A stretch of 64,000 nucleotides of DNA, from positions 1-64,000 of the forward strand of contig NZ_QKKX01000061.1 in assembly GCF_003434305.1 (NCBI RefSeq). Direction: 5' to 3'. The notes beneath the pieces are model-generated. The model made no database searches, had not been told where the DNA came from, and saw nothing but the letters and a program-made list of their open reading frames with translations. This document shows, one piece after another, positions 50,795 through 59,691 of this stretch. A program made the position numbers and the translations under genes. The stretch comes from Micromonospora sp. MW-13 (GTDB lineage: Bacteria; Actinomycetota; Actinomycetes; Mycobacteriales; Micromonosporaceae). Every line of letters starts with the position of its first letter. Positions within the stretch are counted from its first letter, which is position 1.

Positions 50795-51993
50795 TCGACG
50801 ATCTGGACCTTGGTTTCGACGACTCGGAGCGGAGCGGCGACAAGGGCAAGCACCGGCGCAGCTACGTGCGCAAGCGCAAGGGCGAGTCCTCGGGCGGCCG
50901 GGGCAAGACCGTCCTCGCCCTGCTCATGGCCTTCGTGCTGCTCGGGGTCATCGGCGGCGGGGCCTTCTACGGCTTCGACCGGATCCAGAGCTACTTCGTC
51001 ACCCCCGACTACGACGGGTCCGGCAGCGGCGAGGTGACGGTCGAGATCAAGCAGGGCGCGCTGCTCGCCGACATGGCCAACGCGCTCTACACCGCCGGGG
51101 TGGTCAAGAGTTCCAAGGCGTTCATCGAGGCGGCCGAGGCGAACTCGCGGAGCAAGAACATCCAGCCCGGCACGTACAAGGTGCGCAAGCAGATGAGCGG
51201 CGAGCAGGCCCTGATCATGCTGCTGGACCTGAAGAACAAGGTCACCAACGGGCTCACCATCCCCGAGGGGCGCACGGCCAAGGGCATCTACAAGCTGCTC
51301 TCGGAGAAGACCGAGATCCCGGTCAAGGAGTTCGAGGCCGCCGCGAAGGACCCGGAGGCGCTCGGCGTGCCGGACTGGTGGTTCAAGCGCACCGACGGCA
51401 AGCCGGTCAAGAAGTCCATCGAGGGCTTCCTCTTCCCGGACACCTACGAGATCCCGCCGAAGGCCACCGCCGAGAGCATCCTGAGCCTGATGGTGGAGAA
51501 CTTCGTCGCGGTCACCGGGGAGCTGAAGTTCGCCGACCAGGTCCAGAAGGAGCGCGGCGGGATCAGCCCGTACGAGGCGCTGATCGTCGCGTCGCTGGCC
51601 CAGGCCGAGGCGGGGAACAAGGACGACCTCGGCAAGGTCGCCCGGGTCGCCTACAACCGGGTGTACGGCGAGTTCTTCTGCAACTGCCTGGAGATGGACG
51701 TCACGGTCAACTATTACTTCGAGTCGATCGGCCAGGAGGGCAAGCGCTCGAAGGACATGACCCCGGCCGAGCTGGACAACCCGAAGAACCCGTACAACCG
51801 CAAGCTGCGCGGGATGATCCCCACCCCGATCAACAACCCCGGCAAGGAGGCCCTCCAGGGGGCGATGGACCCGCCGCCGGGCAAGTGGCTCTACTTCGTG
51901 GCGATCGACAAGCAGGGGCACTCGGCCTTCGCCGAGACGTACGAGAAGCACCAGAAGAACGAGGCGAAGGCCAGGGAGGCCGGGATCATCTGA
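50791..51993 (+). CDS. mltG: Endolytic murein transglycosylase MltG
   Basis: A 400-residue single-pass protein. A basic cytoplasmic segment (1-45) and one helix (about 46-66) precede a LysM-like region and the YceG catalytic domain. Glu273 in ASLAQAEAG sits at the position of the catalytic glutamate of E. coli MltG (there in a VEKE-type context), followed by DLGKVARVAYNR. It cuts nascent peptidoglycan strands at the membrane. The ATG overlaps the ruvX stop by 4 nt. Confidence 0.95.
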   Translation: MIDDLDLGFDDSERSGDKGKHRRSYVRKRKGESSGGRGKTVLALLMAFVLLGVIGGGAFYGFDRIQSYFVTPDYDGSGSGEVTVEIKQGALLADMANALYTAGVVKSSKAFIEAAEANSRSKNIQPGTYKVRKQMSGEQALIMLLDLKNKVTNGLTIPEGRTAKGIYKLLSEKTEIPVKEFEAAAKDPEALGVPDWWFKRTDGKPVKKSIEGFLFPDTYEIPPKATAESILSLMVENFVAVTGELKFADQVQKERGGISPYEALIVASLAQAEAGNKDDLGKVARVAYNRVYGEFFCNCLEMDVTVNYYFESIGQEGKRSKDMTPAELDNPKNPYNRKLRGMIPTPINNPGKEALQGAMDPPPGKWLYFVAIDKQGHSAFAETYEKHQKNEAKAREAGII

Positions 51994-52835
51994 TGACGAC
52001 GCCTCGGCGGGCGGCGGTGGTCGGCAAGCCGATCAGCCACTCCCTCTCCCCGGTGATCCACAACGCCGGCTACGCCGCCGCCGGCCTCGCCGGGTGGTCG
52101 TACACGACGATCGAGTGCGCGGAGGCGGAGCTGCCGGCCATGGTCGCCGGCCTCGGCCCCGAGTGGGCCGGGCTGTCGGTGACCATGCCGTGCAAGGAGG
52201 CGACCCTCGCCCTCGCCGCCGAGGTGTCGCCGGTGGCCGCCGCGATGGGCGCGGCGAACACGCTGGTCCACCGGCCCGACGGCTCCTGGTACGCGGACAA
52301 CACCGACGCCGCCGGGATGGTCGAGCTGCTGGCGGCGGCCGACGTGCGACCCGGCGCCCGGGTGACCGTGCTCGGCGCGGGTGGCACCGGCCGGGCCGCC
52401 CTGGCCGCCGCCGCCCGCCTCGGCTCGGGCACCGTGACCGTGGTGGCCCGGCGCGCCTCGGCGATCGACGAGCTGCGGCCCGCCGCCGACGCCCTGGGTC
52501 TCACGCTCGCCGGCGCCGACTGGGCCGACGCGGCCGGCCACACCGACGCCGACGTGGTGGTCTCCACCGTGCCGAAGGGGGTCGCCGACCCGCTGGCCGC
52601 GGGCGCCCGGTGGAAGCCGGGCGCGGTCTACTTCGACGCGCTCTACGACCCCTGGCCGACCCCCCTCGCGGCCTCGGCCGGGGCCGCCGGGTGCCGGGTG
52701 GTCTCCGGCCTGGACCTGCTGGTCGCCCAGGCCGTCGGCCAGTTCGAGCACTTCACCGGCGTCCGCGCGCCGGTGCCGGCGATGGCCGCCGCGCTCTCCG
52801 CCGAGGTCGGGATCGAGATCCGCCCGGTCCGGTGA
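51993..52835 (+). CDS. aroE: Shikimate dehydrogenase
   Basis: A 280-residue NADP enzyme reducing 3-dehydroshikimate to shikimate. Substrate-domain motifs are KPISHSLSPVIHN, the catalytic Lys in VTMPCKEA and Asp in ADNTDAAG; the cofactor domain has VLGAGGTGRAAL followed by VVARR. The ATG at 51993 shares a base with the mltG stop (TGATG). It is the first of five aro genes in this window; aroC, aroK, aroB and aroQ follow downstream. Confidence 0.95.
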   Translation: MTTPRRAAVVGKPISHSLSPVIHNAGYAAAGLAGWSYTTIECAEAELPAMVAGLGPEWAGLSVTMPCKEATLALAAEVSPVAAAMGAANTLVHRPDGSWYADNTDAAGMVELLAAADVRPGARVTVLGAGGTGRAALAAAARLGSGTVTVVARRASAIDELRPAADALGLTLAGADWADAAGHTDADVVVSTVPKGVADPLAAGARWKPGAVYFDALYDPWPTPLAASAGAAGCRVVSGLDLLVAQAVGQFEHFTGVRAPVPAMAAALSAEVGIEIRPVR

Positions 52836-52898
52836 CCCGGCCGCGCCGACCCGGCCGCGCCCCGCGCTGGCGGGCCCGCCTACCATGATCGACTCTGC

Positions 52899-52948
52899 GT
52901 CACTGACATGGCGGTATTCCGTCAACCGGATACCGCCATGTCAGTGAC
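52899..52948. repeat. 50-bp perfect hairpin element after aroE
   Basis: Arms of 19 bp (52899-52917 / 52930-52948) are exactly complementary, with a 12-nt loop that can form a 3-bp CCG/CGG inner stem. It begins 64 nt after aroE. It could be the aroE terminator, but the long unbroken arms and absence of tract features are also compatible with a small dispersed palindromic repeat. Confidence 0.8.
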
Positions 52949-53105
52949 ATCGTCGTGCCATCCCGGTGCCGGTGAGGCCCCCGCACGTAGGAGTCCACTC
53001 GCGGCCCGGCGGCGCGTATCCCCGGGCGGGCAAGATCATCTGATGTACATCCGCAGGTCGGCTGCCCGTCGCCGGCTTCGACACCGGGTGTTTCGGTGCG
53101 GTCCC

Positions 53106-53122
53106 TAGCATCTGCGGTCATG
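53106..53122 (+). promoter_or_regulatory. Leaderless promoter of the GDPD gene
   Basis: TAGCAT (53106-53111) is followed by 8 nt and the ATG at 53120. No ribosome site precedes the ATG. Confidence 0.5.
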
Positions 53123-55000
53123 TTGACGCTTTCCCGCCCCGCCGGGCGGCGACGCCCGCGCCGGGCCGTCGCCGCGCTCGCGGCGCTCGCCACGACCGCC
53201 GGCGTGTTCGCCGCCGTCCAGACCTCCGCCCCCGCCGCCGCCCGGCCCGGCGACGTCGTCGTTGCCGAGGACTTCTCCTCCGGTACGCTGCCCGCCGGCT
53301 GGCGCGCGATCGACGGCGAGTGGACGGTGCGCGACGGCCGGCTGCACGGCACCGCCACCAGCGGCACGAAGAAGATCACCTTCGGCCGGCACCTGACCGA
53401 CTTCCGGTTCTCCGCGACCGTCCGGTTCGAGTCCGTCGCCGAGGCGACCCGGTGGACGGCGCTCGGCCTGGACGTGCCCGCCGACGGCAGCACCCCCTGG
53501 TGGATCGCCACCATGCGCAGCGGCACCACGGCCGCCAACGGCCTGGAGTTCGCCCAGCTCACCACCGCCAACTCCTGGAACGTCACCAACACCGGCTCCG
53601 CCGGGTACGCCGCCGGCACCGGGCGGGACATGAAGGTCGCCGTGGAGGTGCACGGCAACCAGGCCCGCTGGTTCCTCGACGGCCGGCAGCTCCTGCGTAC
53701 CAGCAGCCTGACCCGGTCCACCGACGGCGGGCAGGCGCTGGTCGTCAACGGCGGCAGCGTCTCCTTCGACGACGTGCGGGTCACCGAGCTGCCGCCCAAC
53801 GGCTACCTGCGCCCGGCCGGCGCCCCGCTGACCGTCGTCGCGCACCGTGGCGCGTCCGCCGCCGCCCCGGAGAACACCCTCGTGGCGCAGGAGATCGCCC
53901 GCCGGGCCGGCGCGGACTTCGTCGAGAACGACGTCCAGCCGAGCCGCGACGGGGTGCCGTTCGTGCTGCACGACGGCACCGTCGACCGCACCACCGACGG
54001 CACGGGCGCGATCCGGAGCCTGACCGCCGACCAGCTCAAGGCCCTCGACGCCGGCTCCTGGTTCGCCCCGCAGTACGCCGGGGCCCGGCTGCCGACGTTG
54101 GCCGAGCAGCTCACCGACCTGCGGGCCCGGGGCGGCAACCTGCTGCTGGAGATCAAGGGCGCGCACACCCGCGACGAGGTGGCCCGGATCGTCGAGGTGA
54201 TCCGCGCCGAGCGGATGGCCGGCCGGGTCTTCGTGCAGAGCTTCGAGGTCGACGCGCTGCGGTACACCCGCGAACTGGCCCCCGAGCTGCCGCTCGGCCT
54301 GCTCCGGGGCAGCCTGGACGCCGACCCGGTGGCCGTCTCCCGGGACCTGGGCCTGACCGCGTACAACCCGACCGGGGCGGCGCTGCTGGCCCGGCCCGCC
54401 GTGGTCGCCGACCTGCACGCCGCGGGCGTCGCGGTGCTGGCCTGGACGGTCGACTCGCCGGCCCAGTGGCAGCAGCTGGAGCGGATCGGCACCGACGGCA
54501 TCATCACCAACCGGCCGGCCGAGCTGGCCGGCTGGAGCGCGGCCGGCCAGCTCGGCGCCGCCGCGCCGACCGTCTCGATCGCCGCCCCGGCCGACGGCGC
54601 GAAGCTGGACCGGGCGCAGCGGCCGGTGCTCACCGTGCCGGCCACCGACGCCGACACCGTGACCGTCACCCTCGACGGCCAGGCGGTCCCGGCGGGCCAG
54701 CCGCTCGACCTGACCCGGCTGGCGCCCGGAAAGCACCAGCTCCGCGCGGAGGTGACCGGCCCCAAGGGCACCGCGACCGCCGAGGCCGCCTTCACCGTCC
54801 TGGTCACCCCGGCCGGCCTCGGGCACCTGGTGCTCACCTCCGGGGCCCAGGACCAGGCCCTCACCGTGCTCACCAACCACCTGGTCAAGGGCCGGTACGC
54901 CGAGCTGGCCCGGTACGCCGACCAGCAGGCCGGCAAGCTCCTGCCCGCCGGCGTGGCCGGGGTGATCGCCGCCGACGCGCGCACCCTCGCCGAGCGCTGA
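53120..55000 (+). CDS. Secreted multidomain glycerophosphodiester phosphodiesterase
   Basis: A 626-residue exported protein. A signal peptide (about 1-44, twin-Arg-rich start then an Ala-rich core) precedes a jelly-roll/3-keto-disaccharide-hydrolase-like domain (about 50-220). The GDPD TIM barrel (about 230-485) has VAHRGASAAAPENT, ENDVQPSRDG and LHDGTVDRTTDG, containing the catalytic His and metal-binding Glu/Asp. An Ig-like segment (about 495-570) and a C-terminal helical FIMAH-like domain (about 575-626) follow. It would release glycerol-3-phosphate from exogenous glycerophosphodiesters or from teichoic-acid-type polymers. It interrupts the usual aroE-aroC order. Confidence 0.87.
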   Translation: MLTLSRPAGRRRPRRAVAALAALATTAGVFAAVQTSAPAAARPGDVVVAEDFSSGTLPAGWRAIDGEWTVRDGRLHGTATSGTKKITFGRHLTDFRFSATVRFESVAEATRWTALGLDVPADGSTPWWIATMRSGTTAANGLEFAQLTTANSWNVTNTGSAGYAAGTGRDMKVAVEVHGNQARWFLDGRQLLRTSSLTRSTDGGQALVVNGGSVSFDDVRVTELPPNGYLRPAGAPLTVVAHRGASAAAPENTLVAQEIARRAGADFVENDVQPSRDGVPFVLHDGTVDRTTDGTGAIRSLTADQLKALDAGSWFAPQYAGARLPTLAEQLTDLRARGGNLLLEIKGAHTRDEVARIVEVIRAERMAGRVFVQSFEVDALRYTRELAPELPLGLLRGSLDADPVAVSRDLGLTAYNPTGAALLARPAVVADLHAAGVAVLAWTVDSPAQWQQLERIGTDGIITNRPAELAGWSAAGQLGAAAPTVSIAAPADGAKLDRAQRPVLTVPATDADTVTVTLDGQAVPAGQPLDLTRLAPGKHQLRAEVTGPKGTATAEAAFTVLVTPAGLGHLVLTSGAQDQALTVLTNHLVKGRYAELARYADQQAGKLLPAGVAGVIAADARTLAER

Positions 55001-55129
55001 CCGCCGTGGTGCGGGCCGTCACGGCCGGCGGCCCGCACCGCTGGCCCTGAAGAGCGGACAGCAGGTGCCACTGCTCGGATCGCAGGTCTACTCCTGGATC
55101 CCGGGGCGAGGCGGACGGTCGGCGTGAAC

Positions 55130-55167
55130 CGTTGGGGTGCCGCGGAGAGATCTGCGGCACCCCAACG
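55130..55167 (+). terminator. Hairpin between GDPD and aroC
   Basis: Perfect 14-bp arms (55130-55143 / 55154-55167) with a 10-nt loop, 129 nt after the GDPD stop and 100 nt before aroC. Confidence 0.7.
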
Positions 55168-55267
55168 CGGACACCGGGCCCTGGCCCGGCGCGGACGCGG
55201 CGTCCGCAGGGCGGGACACGGCGGGCGGTGCCGTGGGAGGTAACCCGGTCGTGACAGACTTGCCGAC

Positions 55268-56446
55268 GTGTTGCGTTGGCTGACTGCAGGTGAATCGCAC
55301 GGTCCCGCCCTCGTCGCGATGCTGGAGGGCGTGCCCGCCGGGATCGAGGTGACCACCGGCGAGATCGCCGGTGAGCTGGCCCGCCGCCGGCTCGGCTATG
55401 GCCGGGGTGCCCGGATGTCGTTCGAGCGGGACGAGGTCGAGATCATCGGCGGCCTCCGGCACGGCGTCACCCTGGGCAGCCCGGTGGCCATCCGGATCGG
55501 CAACTCCGAGTGGCCCAAGTGGCAGACGGTGATGGCCGCCGACCCGGTGGACCCCGACGAGCTGGCGCAGCAGGCCCGCAACGCGCCGCTGACCCGCCCG
55601 CGCCCGGGCCACGCCGACCTCGCCGGCATGCAGAAGTACGGCCACACCGACGCCCGGCCGATCCTGGAGCGGGCCAGCGCGCGGGAGACCGCCGCCCGGG
55701 TCGCCGTCGGCACGGTGGCGAAGGCGCTGGTGCGGCAGGCCCTCGGCATCGAGATCGTCTCGCACGTGGTGGAGCTGGGCCCGGTCGCCGTGAAGCCGGG
55801 GCTGCGACCGACGCCGGAGGACGCCGAGCGGATCGACGCCGACCCGCTGCGCTGCCTCGACCCGGAGGCCAGCGCCCGGATGGTCGCCGAGGTCGACGCC
55901 GCGAAGAAGGCCGCCGACACCCTCGGCGGCGTGGTCGAGGTGCTGGCGTACGGGGTGCCGCCGGGCCTGGGCAGCCACGTGCAGTGGGACCGCAAGCTCG
56001 ACGCCCGGCTCGCCACGGCGCTGATGTCCATCCAGGCGATCAAGGGCGTGGAGATCGGCGACGGCTGGCAGCAGGCCCGCTCCCGGGGCTCCGAGGCGCA
56101 CGACGAGATCATCCCGACCGCGACCGGGGTGCGCCGGGTGACCGACCGGGCCGGTGGCCTGGAGGGCGGCATCACCACCGGCGAGCCGCTGCGGGTGAAG
56201 GCGGCGATGAAGCCGATCTCCTCGCTGAACCGGGCCCTGGCCACCGTCGACGTGACCACGGGGGAGCCGGCGACGGCGATCAACCAGCGCTCCGACGTGT
56301 GCGCCGTGCCGGCCGCCGCCGTGGTCGCCGAGGCGATGGTGGCCCTGGTGCTCGCCGAGGCCGCCACGGAGAAGTTCGGCGGCGACTCGGTGGCCGAGAT
56401 CCGCCGTAACCTGGCCGGCTACCTCGACCACCTGGTGATCCGATGA
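55268..56446 (+). CDS. aroC: Chorismate synthase
   Basis: A 392-residue FMN-dependent enzyme converting EPSP to chorismate. Signatures are GESHGPALVAMLEG near the start, RPRPGHADLAGMQKYG, and RASARETAARVAVG with AKALV following. GTG 55268 is 7 nt after a CAGACT -10-like hexamer (55255-55260) with no nearby ribosome site, so it may be leaderless. Its stop overlaps aroK (ATGA). Confidence 0.96.
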   Translation: MLRWLTAGESHGPALVAMLEGVPAGIEVTTGEIAGELARRRLGYGRGARMSFERDEVEIIGGLRHGVTLGSPVAIRIGNSEWPKWQTVMAADPVDPDELAQQARNAPLTRPRPGHADLAGMQKYGHTDARPILERASARETAARVAVGTVAKALVRQALGIEIVSHVVELGPVAVKPGLRPTPEDAERIDADPLRCLDPEASARMVAEVDAAKKAADTLGGVVEVLAYGVPPGLGSHVQWDRKLDARLATALMSIQAIKGVEIGDGWQQARSRGSEAHDEIIPTATGVRRVTDRAGGLEGGITTGEPLRVKAAMKPISSLNRALATVDVTTGEPATAINQRSDVCAVPAAAVVAEAMVALVLAEAATEKFGGDSVAEIRRNLAGYLDHLVIR

Positions 56447-56958
56447 GCGGGAGGACCCGGCCGGTCTGTGTCCTCGTCGGGTCGCCGGGGTCCGGCAAGA
56501 GCACCGTCGGGGAGGCGCTCGCCGCGCTGCTCGGGGTGCAGTTCCGGGACACCGACGCCGACATCGAGCGGCTGGCCGGCAAGCCGATCCCGGAGATCTT
56601 CATCGACGAGGGCGAGGCGCACTTCCGTGCCCTCGAACGGGCCGCCACCGCCGCGGCGCTGGCCTCCTGCGCGGGCGTGCTCGCCCTCGGCGGTGGCGCG
56701 GTGCTCGCGGAGGAGAACCGGGCCGCCTTGGTTGGGCACACCGTGGTGCACCTGAGCGTCGAGCTGCCCGACGCGGTGCGGCGGGTCGGGCTGGGCGCCG
56801 GCCGGCCGCTGCTGGCGATCAACCCGCGGGCGACGCTGAAGCACCTGATGGATCAGCGCCGCCCGCTCTACGCCGAGGTGGCGACCGCGACCGTGGTGAC
56901 CGACGGGCGGGCCCCGGAGGAGATCGCCGCCGAGATCGCGGCCCTGCTCAAGCCCTGA
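56443..56958 (+). CDS. aroK: Shikimate kinase
   Basis: A 171-residue P-loop kinase phosphorylating shikimate. Walker A is GSPGSGKST (13-21), the shikimate-binding Asp is in RDTDADIE, GGG is in ALGGGAVL, and the lid has RPLYAEVA. ATG overlaps the aroC stop by 4 nt. aroB is not directly next, as it often is; the DUF2243/CtaG pair on the opposite strand intervenes. Confidence 0.94.
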   Translation: MSGRTRPVCVLVGSPGSGKSTVGEALAALLGVQFRDTDADIERLAGKPIPEIFIDEGEAHFRALERAATAAALASCAGVLALGGGAVLAEENRAALVGHTVVHLSVELPDAVRRVGLGAGRPLLAINPRATLKHLMDQRRPLYAEVATATVVTDGRAPEEIAAEIAALLKP

Positions 56959-56982
56959 GGCCCGCCCGGCCCCAGGCTAGGG

Positions 56983-57783
56983 TCAGGGACGGGCCGCCTC
57001 CGGCACCGGACACGACCGAACCGCCGGCCGCGGGGCCTTCCGCACCGGTCGCCAGGTGGCGAGGAGGGCCAGGGCGAGGCCGATCTCGGCCAGGTCGCCC
57101 CCGTAGTACATGACCGTCGCCCCGGCCCGGAGCTGCTCGGGCGGGCCCGGCACGTCCACGGCCAGCCCGGCGTACAGGAGCTGGGAGAGGGTGGCGTGGG
57201 CGGCGACGGCGACGCCGAGCACCACCAGCCGGACCGGCACCCGGGGCCGGTGCGGGCCGGGATCGGGGCCGGCGACCGACCAGGTGAACAGGCAACCGGC
57301 GAGCAGGAAGTGCAGGTGCACCAGGTGGTGCAGCGGCGGCGACGTCAGGGTGGCCCGGTACAGCGGCGTCAGGTACAGCAGGTACAGCCCGCCGGCGGTC
57401 AGCGCCAGTCCGATGACCGGGTGGGCCAGCGCGTCCACGGCCGGTCGGCGCAGCAGCCGGACCAGCGCCCGGCCGCGCCGCCGGTGCACCGTGCGCAGCA
57501 GCAGGGTGCCCGGCGCGCCGAGCACCAGGCCCAGCGGCGCGAGCATGCCGATCAGCAGGTGCTGCCACATGTGCGCGGCGAAGCCGCCGGCCGGCAGGGC
57601 GAGCCCGACCGCGAGCAGACCCGTGCCGGCGCCGAAGGCCGCCGTCCGCCGGTGCGGCCACCCGCCGCCGCCCGGGCCCCGCTGCCGCAGCGCGGCGGCG
57701 AGGTAGATCCAGAACAACGCCAGGGGTACGAGCAGCGCCGGCCCCGGGGCGAACGCGCCGTGGCCGGCGTGGGCCGGGGTCAC
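56983..57783 (-). CDS. Cytochrome c oxidase assembly factor CtaG-like membrane protein
   Basis: A 266-residue protein with about seven helices. CtaG/caa3-assembly family features are the GGFAAHMWQHLLIGMLAPLG segment (beginning AAHMWQHLL), RRPAVDALAHPVIG, and LHHLVHLHFLLAG, with many His that may bind copper. It is probably involved in metallating a terminal oxidase. GTG 57783 overlaps the DUF2243 stop (GTGA). The pair sits on the minus strand between aroK and aroB. Confidence 0.83.
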   Translation of the reverse strand: MTPAHAGHGAFAPGPALLVPLALFWIYLAAALRQRGPGGGGWPHRRTAAFGAGTGLLAVGLALPAGGFAAHMWQHLLIGMLAPLGLVLGAPGTLLLRTVHRRRGRALVRLLRRPAVDALAHPVIGLALTAGGLYLLYLTPLYRATLTSPPLHHLVHLHFLLAGCLFTWSVAGPDPGPHRPRVPVRLVVLGVAVAAHATLSQLLYAGLAVDVPGPPEQLRAGATVMYYGGDLAEIGLALALLATWRPVRKAPRPAVRSCPVPEAARP

Positions 57784-58334
57784 CGCCGGTCGGCGCAGAG
57801 GTCCACGGCCGTGCCGCGGCGCTGCACCAGCCAGCCGGCGGCGACCAGCACCGCGCCGAGCGCCAGGAACCCGAGGTCCCACCAGGTCCGGTACGCGCCG
57901 CCGCGCACGTGGTGGATGCCGAGCAGGTGGTGGTCGACGACCCCCTCGACGAGGTTGAACAACCCCCAGCCGACCAGCGCCCAGCCCCACAGCACCGGCG
58001 AGCGCCACAGCCGGCCCCGGGACCGGGTCACCCGGGCGTAGAGCAGGGCCAGGCCGGCCAGCACCGCCACCCAGGTCACCACGTGGAAGATCCCGTCCCA
58101 CAGGGTGTTCATCTCCAGCCCGGGCACCGTGTCCACCGGGTATGCCTTCACCCCGACGTTGTCGCTGCCGGTGCTGCTGAGCATGTGGTGCCACTGGAGC
58201 ACCTGGTGCAGCACGATGCCGTCGGCGAAGCCGCCGAGGCCGACGCCGAGGATGGTGGCGGGCACCCGGATGTCGACGCCGTCGATCGTGGCGGGCGCCC
58301 GGGTGTCGGTGTCGTCGGTCGTGGGTGTGGTCAT
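57780..58334 (-). CDS. DUF2243 domain-containing membrane protein
   Basis: A 184-residue protein with about four helices, the GFADGIVLHQVLQWHHMLS signature and HLLGIHHVRGG of DUF2243. Clustered His and the partner CtaG-like gene suggest a heme or metal role (inference). ATG 58334 is the promoter-proximal start of the two-gene unit, preceded by GGAGG-type sequence. Confidence 0.85.
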   Translation of the reverse strand: MTTPTTDDTDTRAPATIDGVDIRVPATILGVGLGGFADGIVLHQVLQWHHMLSSTGSDNVGVKAYPVDTVPGLEMNTLWDGIFHVVTWVAVLAGLALLYARVTRSRGRLWRSPVLWGWALVGWGLFNLVEGVVDHHLLGIHHVRGGAYRTWWDLGFLALGAVLVAAGWLVQRRGTAVDLCADRR

Positions 58335-58485
58335 CGCGGGTACCTCCGCCTCGTAGGCCGGTGCGTGCTGAACGCTGCCCCCCGCTTCTCCTGGCTAAAC
58401 GCTGCCGGGCCGTGCTGGTCACGCCCCGGTGACGATCCGCCCGCCACGGAGTGGACAGTCGCCGCCGGGGCCCCGCCGGCTGGAC

Positions 58486-58502
58486 TAGGCTGCCGGGCGA
58501 TG
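58486..58502 (+). promoter_or_regulatory. Leaderless promoter of aroB
   Basis: TAGGCT (58486-58491), 8 nt, then the ATG at 58500, with no ribosome site. Confidence 0.55.
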
Positions 58503-59579
58503 GACGAGGTGACCCGTATTCCGGTCGGCGGCGAGCGGCCGTACGACGTGCTGGTGGGACGCGACCTGCTCGACACGCTCCCGACGTTGCTGCCCGGCGC
58601 GACCCGGGTGGCGGTGTTGTACGCGCCGCCGCTGACGGGGCTGGCCGACGCGCTCGGCGCCCGCCTGGCCGCCGCCGGGATGGCCCCGCTGACCGTGCAG
58701 GTGCCGGACGCCGAGGCGGGCAAGGCCATCGAGGTGGCCGCCGCGTGCTGGGACCGGCTCGGCGAGGCGGGCTTCACCCGTACCGACGCGGTGGTCGGGG
58801 TGGGCGGCGGCGCGGTCACCGACCTGGCCGGCTTCGTCGCGGCCTGCTGGCTGCGCGGGGTGCGCTGGGTGCCGGTGGCGACCTCGCTGCTCGGCATGGT
58901 CGACGCCGCCGTCGGCGGCAAGACCGGGATCAACACCGCGGCCGGCAAGAACCTGGTCGGCGGCTTCCACCCGCCGGTCGGGGTGCTGTGCGACCTCGCG
59001 GTGCTCGACAGCCTCCCGCCGGCCGACCTGGCGGCCGGCCTGGCCGAGGTGGTCAAGTGCGGGTTCATCGCCGACCCGGTGATCCTCGACCTGGTCGAGC
59101 GGGACCGGGCCGCGGCCACCGACCCGACCTCGCCGGTGGTCCGGGAACTGGTCGAGCGGGCGATCCGGGTCAAGGCCGACGTGGTCTCCGGCGACCTGCG
59201 CGAGTCCGGGGTGCGTGAGGTGCTCAACTACGGCCACACCCTGGCCCACGCCATCGAGAAGGTGGAGGGGTACCGCTGGCGGCACGGGCACGCCGTCGCC
59301 GTCGGCCTGGTCTACGCGGGCGAGCTGGCCCGGCTGGCCGGCCGGCTGGACCCCGCGACCGCGCGGCGGCACCGCACGGTGCTCACGGCGCTCGGGCTGC
59401 CGACGGGCTACCGGGCCGACGCGTGGCCGGCGCTGCTGGCCGCGATGCGGGTGGACAAGAAGACCCGCGGCTCGCGGCTGCGGTTCGTGGTGCTCGACGG
59501 CCTGGCCCGCCCGGCGATCCTGGAGGGCCCGGACGACGAGCTGCTGCACGCCGCGTACGAGGAGATCACCTCCCGGTGA
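58500..59579 (+). CDS. aroB: 3-dehydroquinate synthase
   Basis: A 359-residue NAD/zinc enzyme, cyclising DAHP to 3-dehydroquinate. Signatures: VGVGGGAVTDLAGFVAACW, TSLLGMVDAAVGGKTGIN, KNLVGGFHPP, and metal ligands in AEVVKCGF, YGHTLAHAIE and RHGHAVAVG. The ATG at 58500 is directly behind a leaderless-type promoter. The stop codon lies inside the first copy of a 55-bp tandem repeat. Confidence 0.96.
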   Translation: MDEVTRIPVGGERPYDVLVGRDLLDTLPTLLPGATRVAVLYAPPLTGLADALGARLAAAGMAPLTVQVPDAEAGKAIEVAAACWDRLGEAGFTRTDAVVGVGGGAVTDLAGFVAACWLRGVRWVPVATSLLGMVDAAVGGKTGINTAAGKNLVGGFHPPVGVLCDLAVLDSLPPADLAAGLAEVVKCGFIADPVILDLVERDRAAATDPTSPVVRELVERAIRVKADVVSGDLRESGVREVLNYGHTLAHAIEKVEGYRWRHGHAVAVGLVYAGELARLAGRLDPATARRHRTVLTALGLPTGYRADAWPALLAAMRVDKKTRGSRLRFVVLDGLARPAILEGPDDELLHAAYEEITSR

Positions 59580-59686
59580 GCGCGAGGAGTGCAGCGCAGC
59601 GGAGCCCCGCAGTCGCGAACGAGAGGCGATGCCGGTGAGCGCGAGGAGTGCAGCGCAGCGGAGCCCCGCAGTCGCGAACGAAAGGC
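59573..59686 (+). repeat. Two 55-bp tandem repeats between aroB and aroQ
   Basis: Copy 1 (59573-59627) and copy 2 (59632-59686) differ at one base and are spaced by 59 nt. Copy 1 contains the aroB stop codon, and the 3' end of each copy is an AGAGG/AAAGG ribosome-site-like sequence followed by an ATG (59629 and 59692). The unit resembles a short intergenic repeat I remember as frequent in Micromonosporaceae. Confidence 0.92.
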
Positions 59687-59691
59687 AGCAC

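Noticed and set aside
59629..59691. Longer AroQ start
   Set aside because: Type II dehydroquinases start directly at the VYVLNGPN strand; kept only as a question because the repeat supplies a ribosome site.
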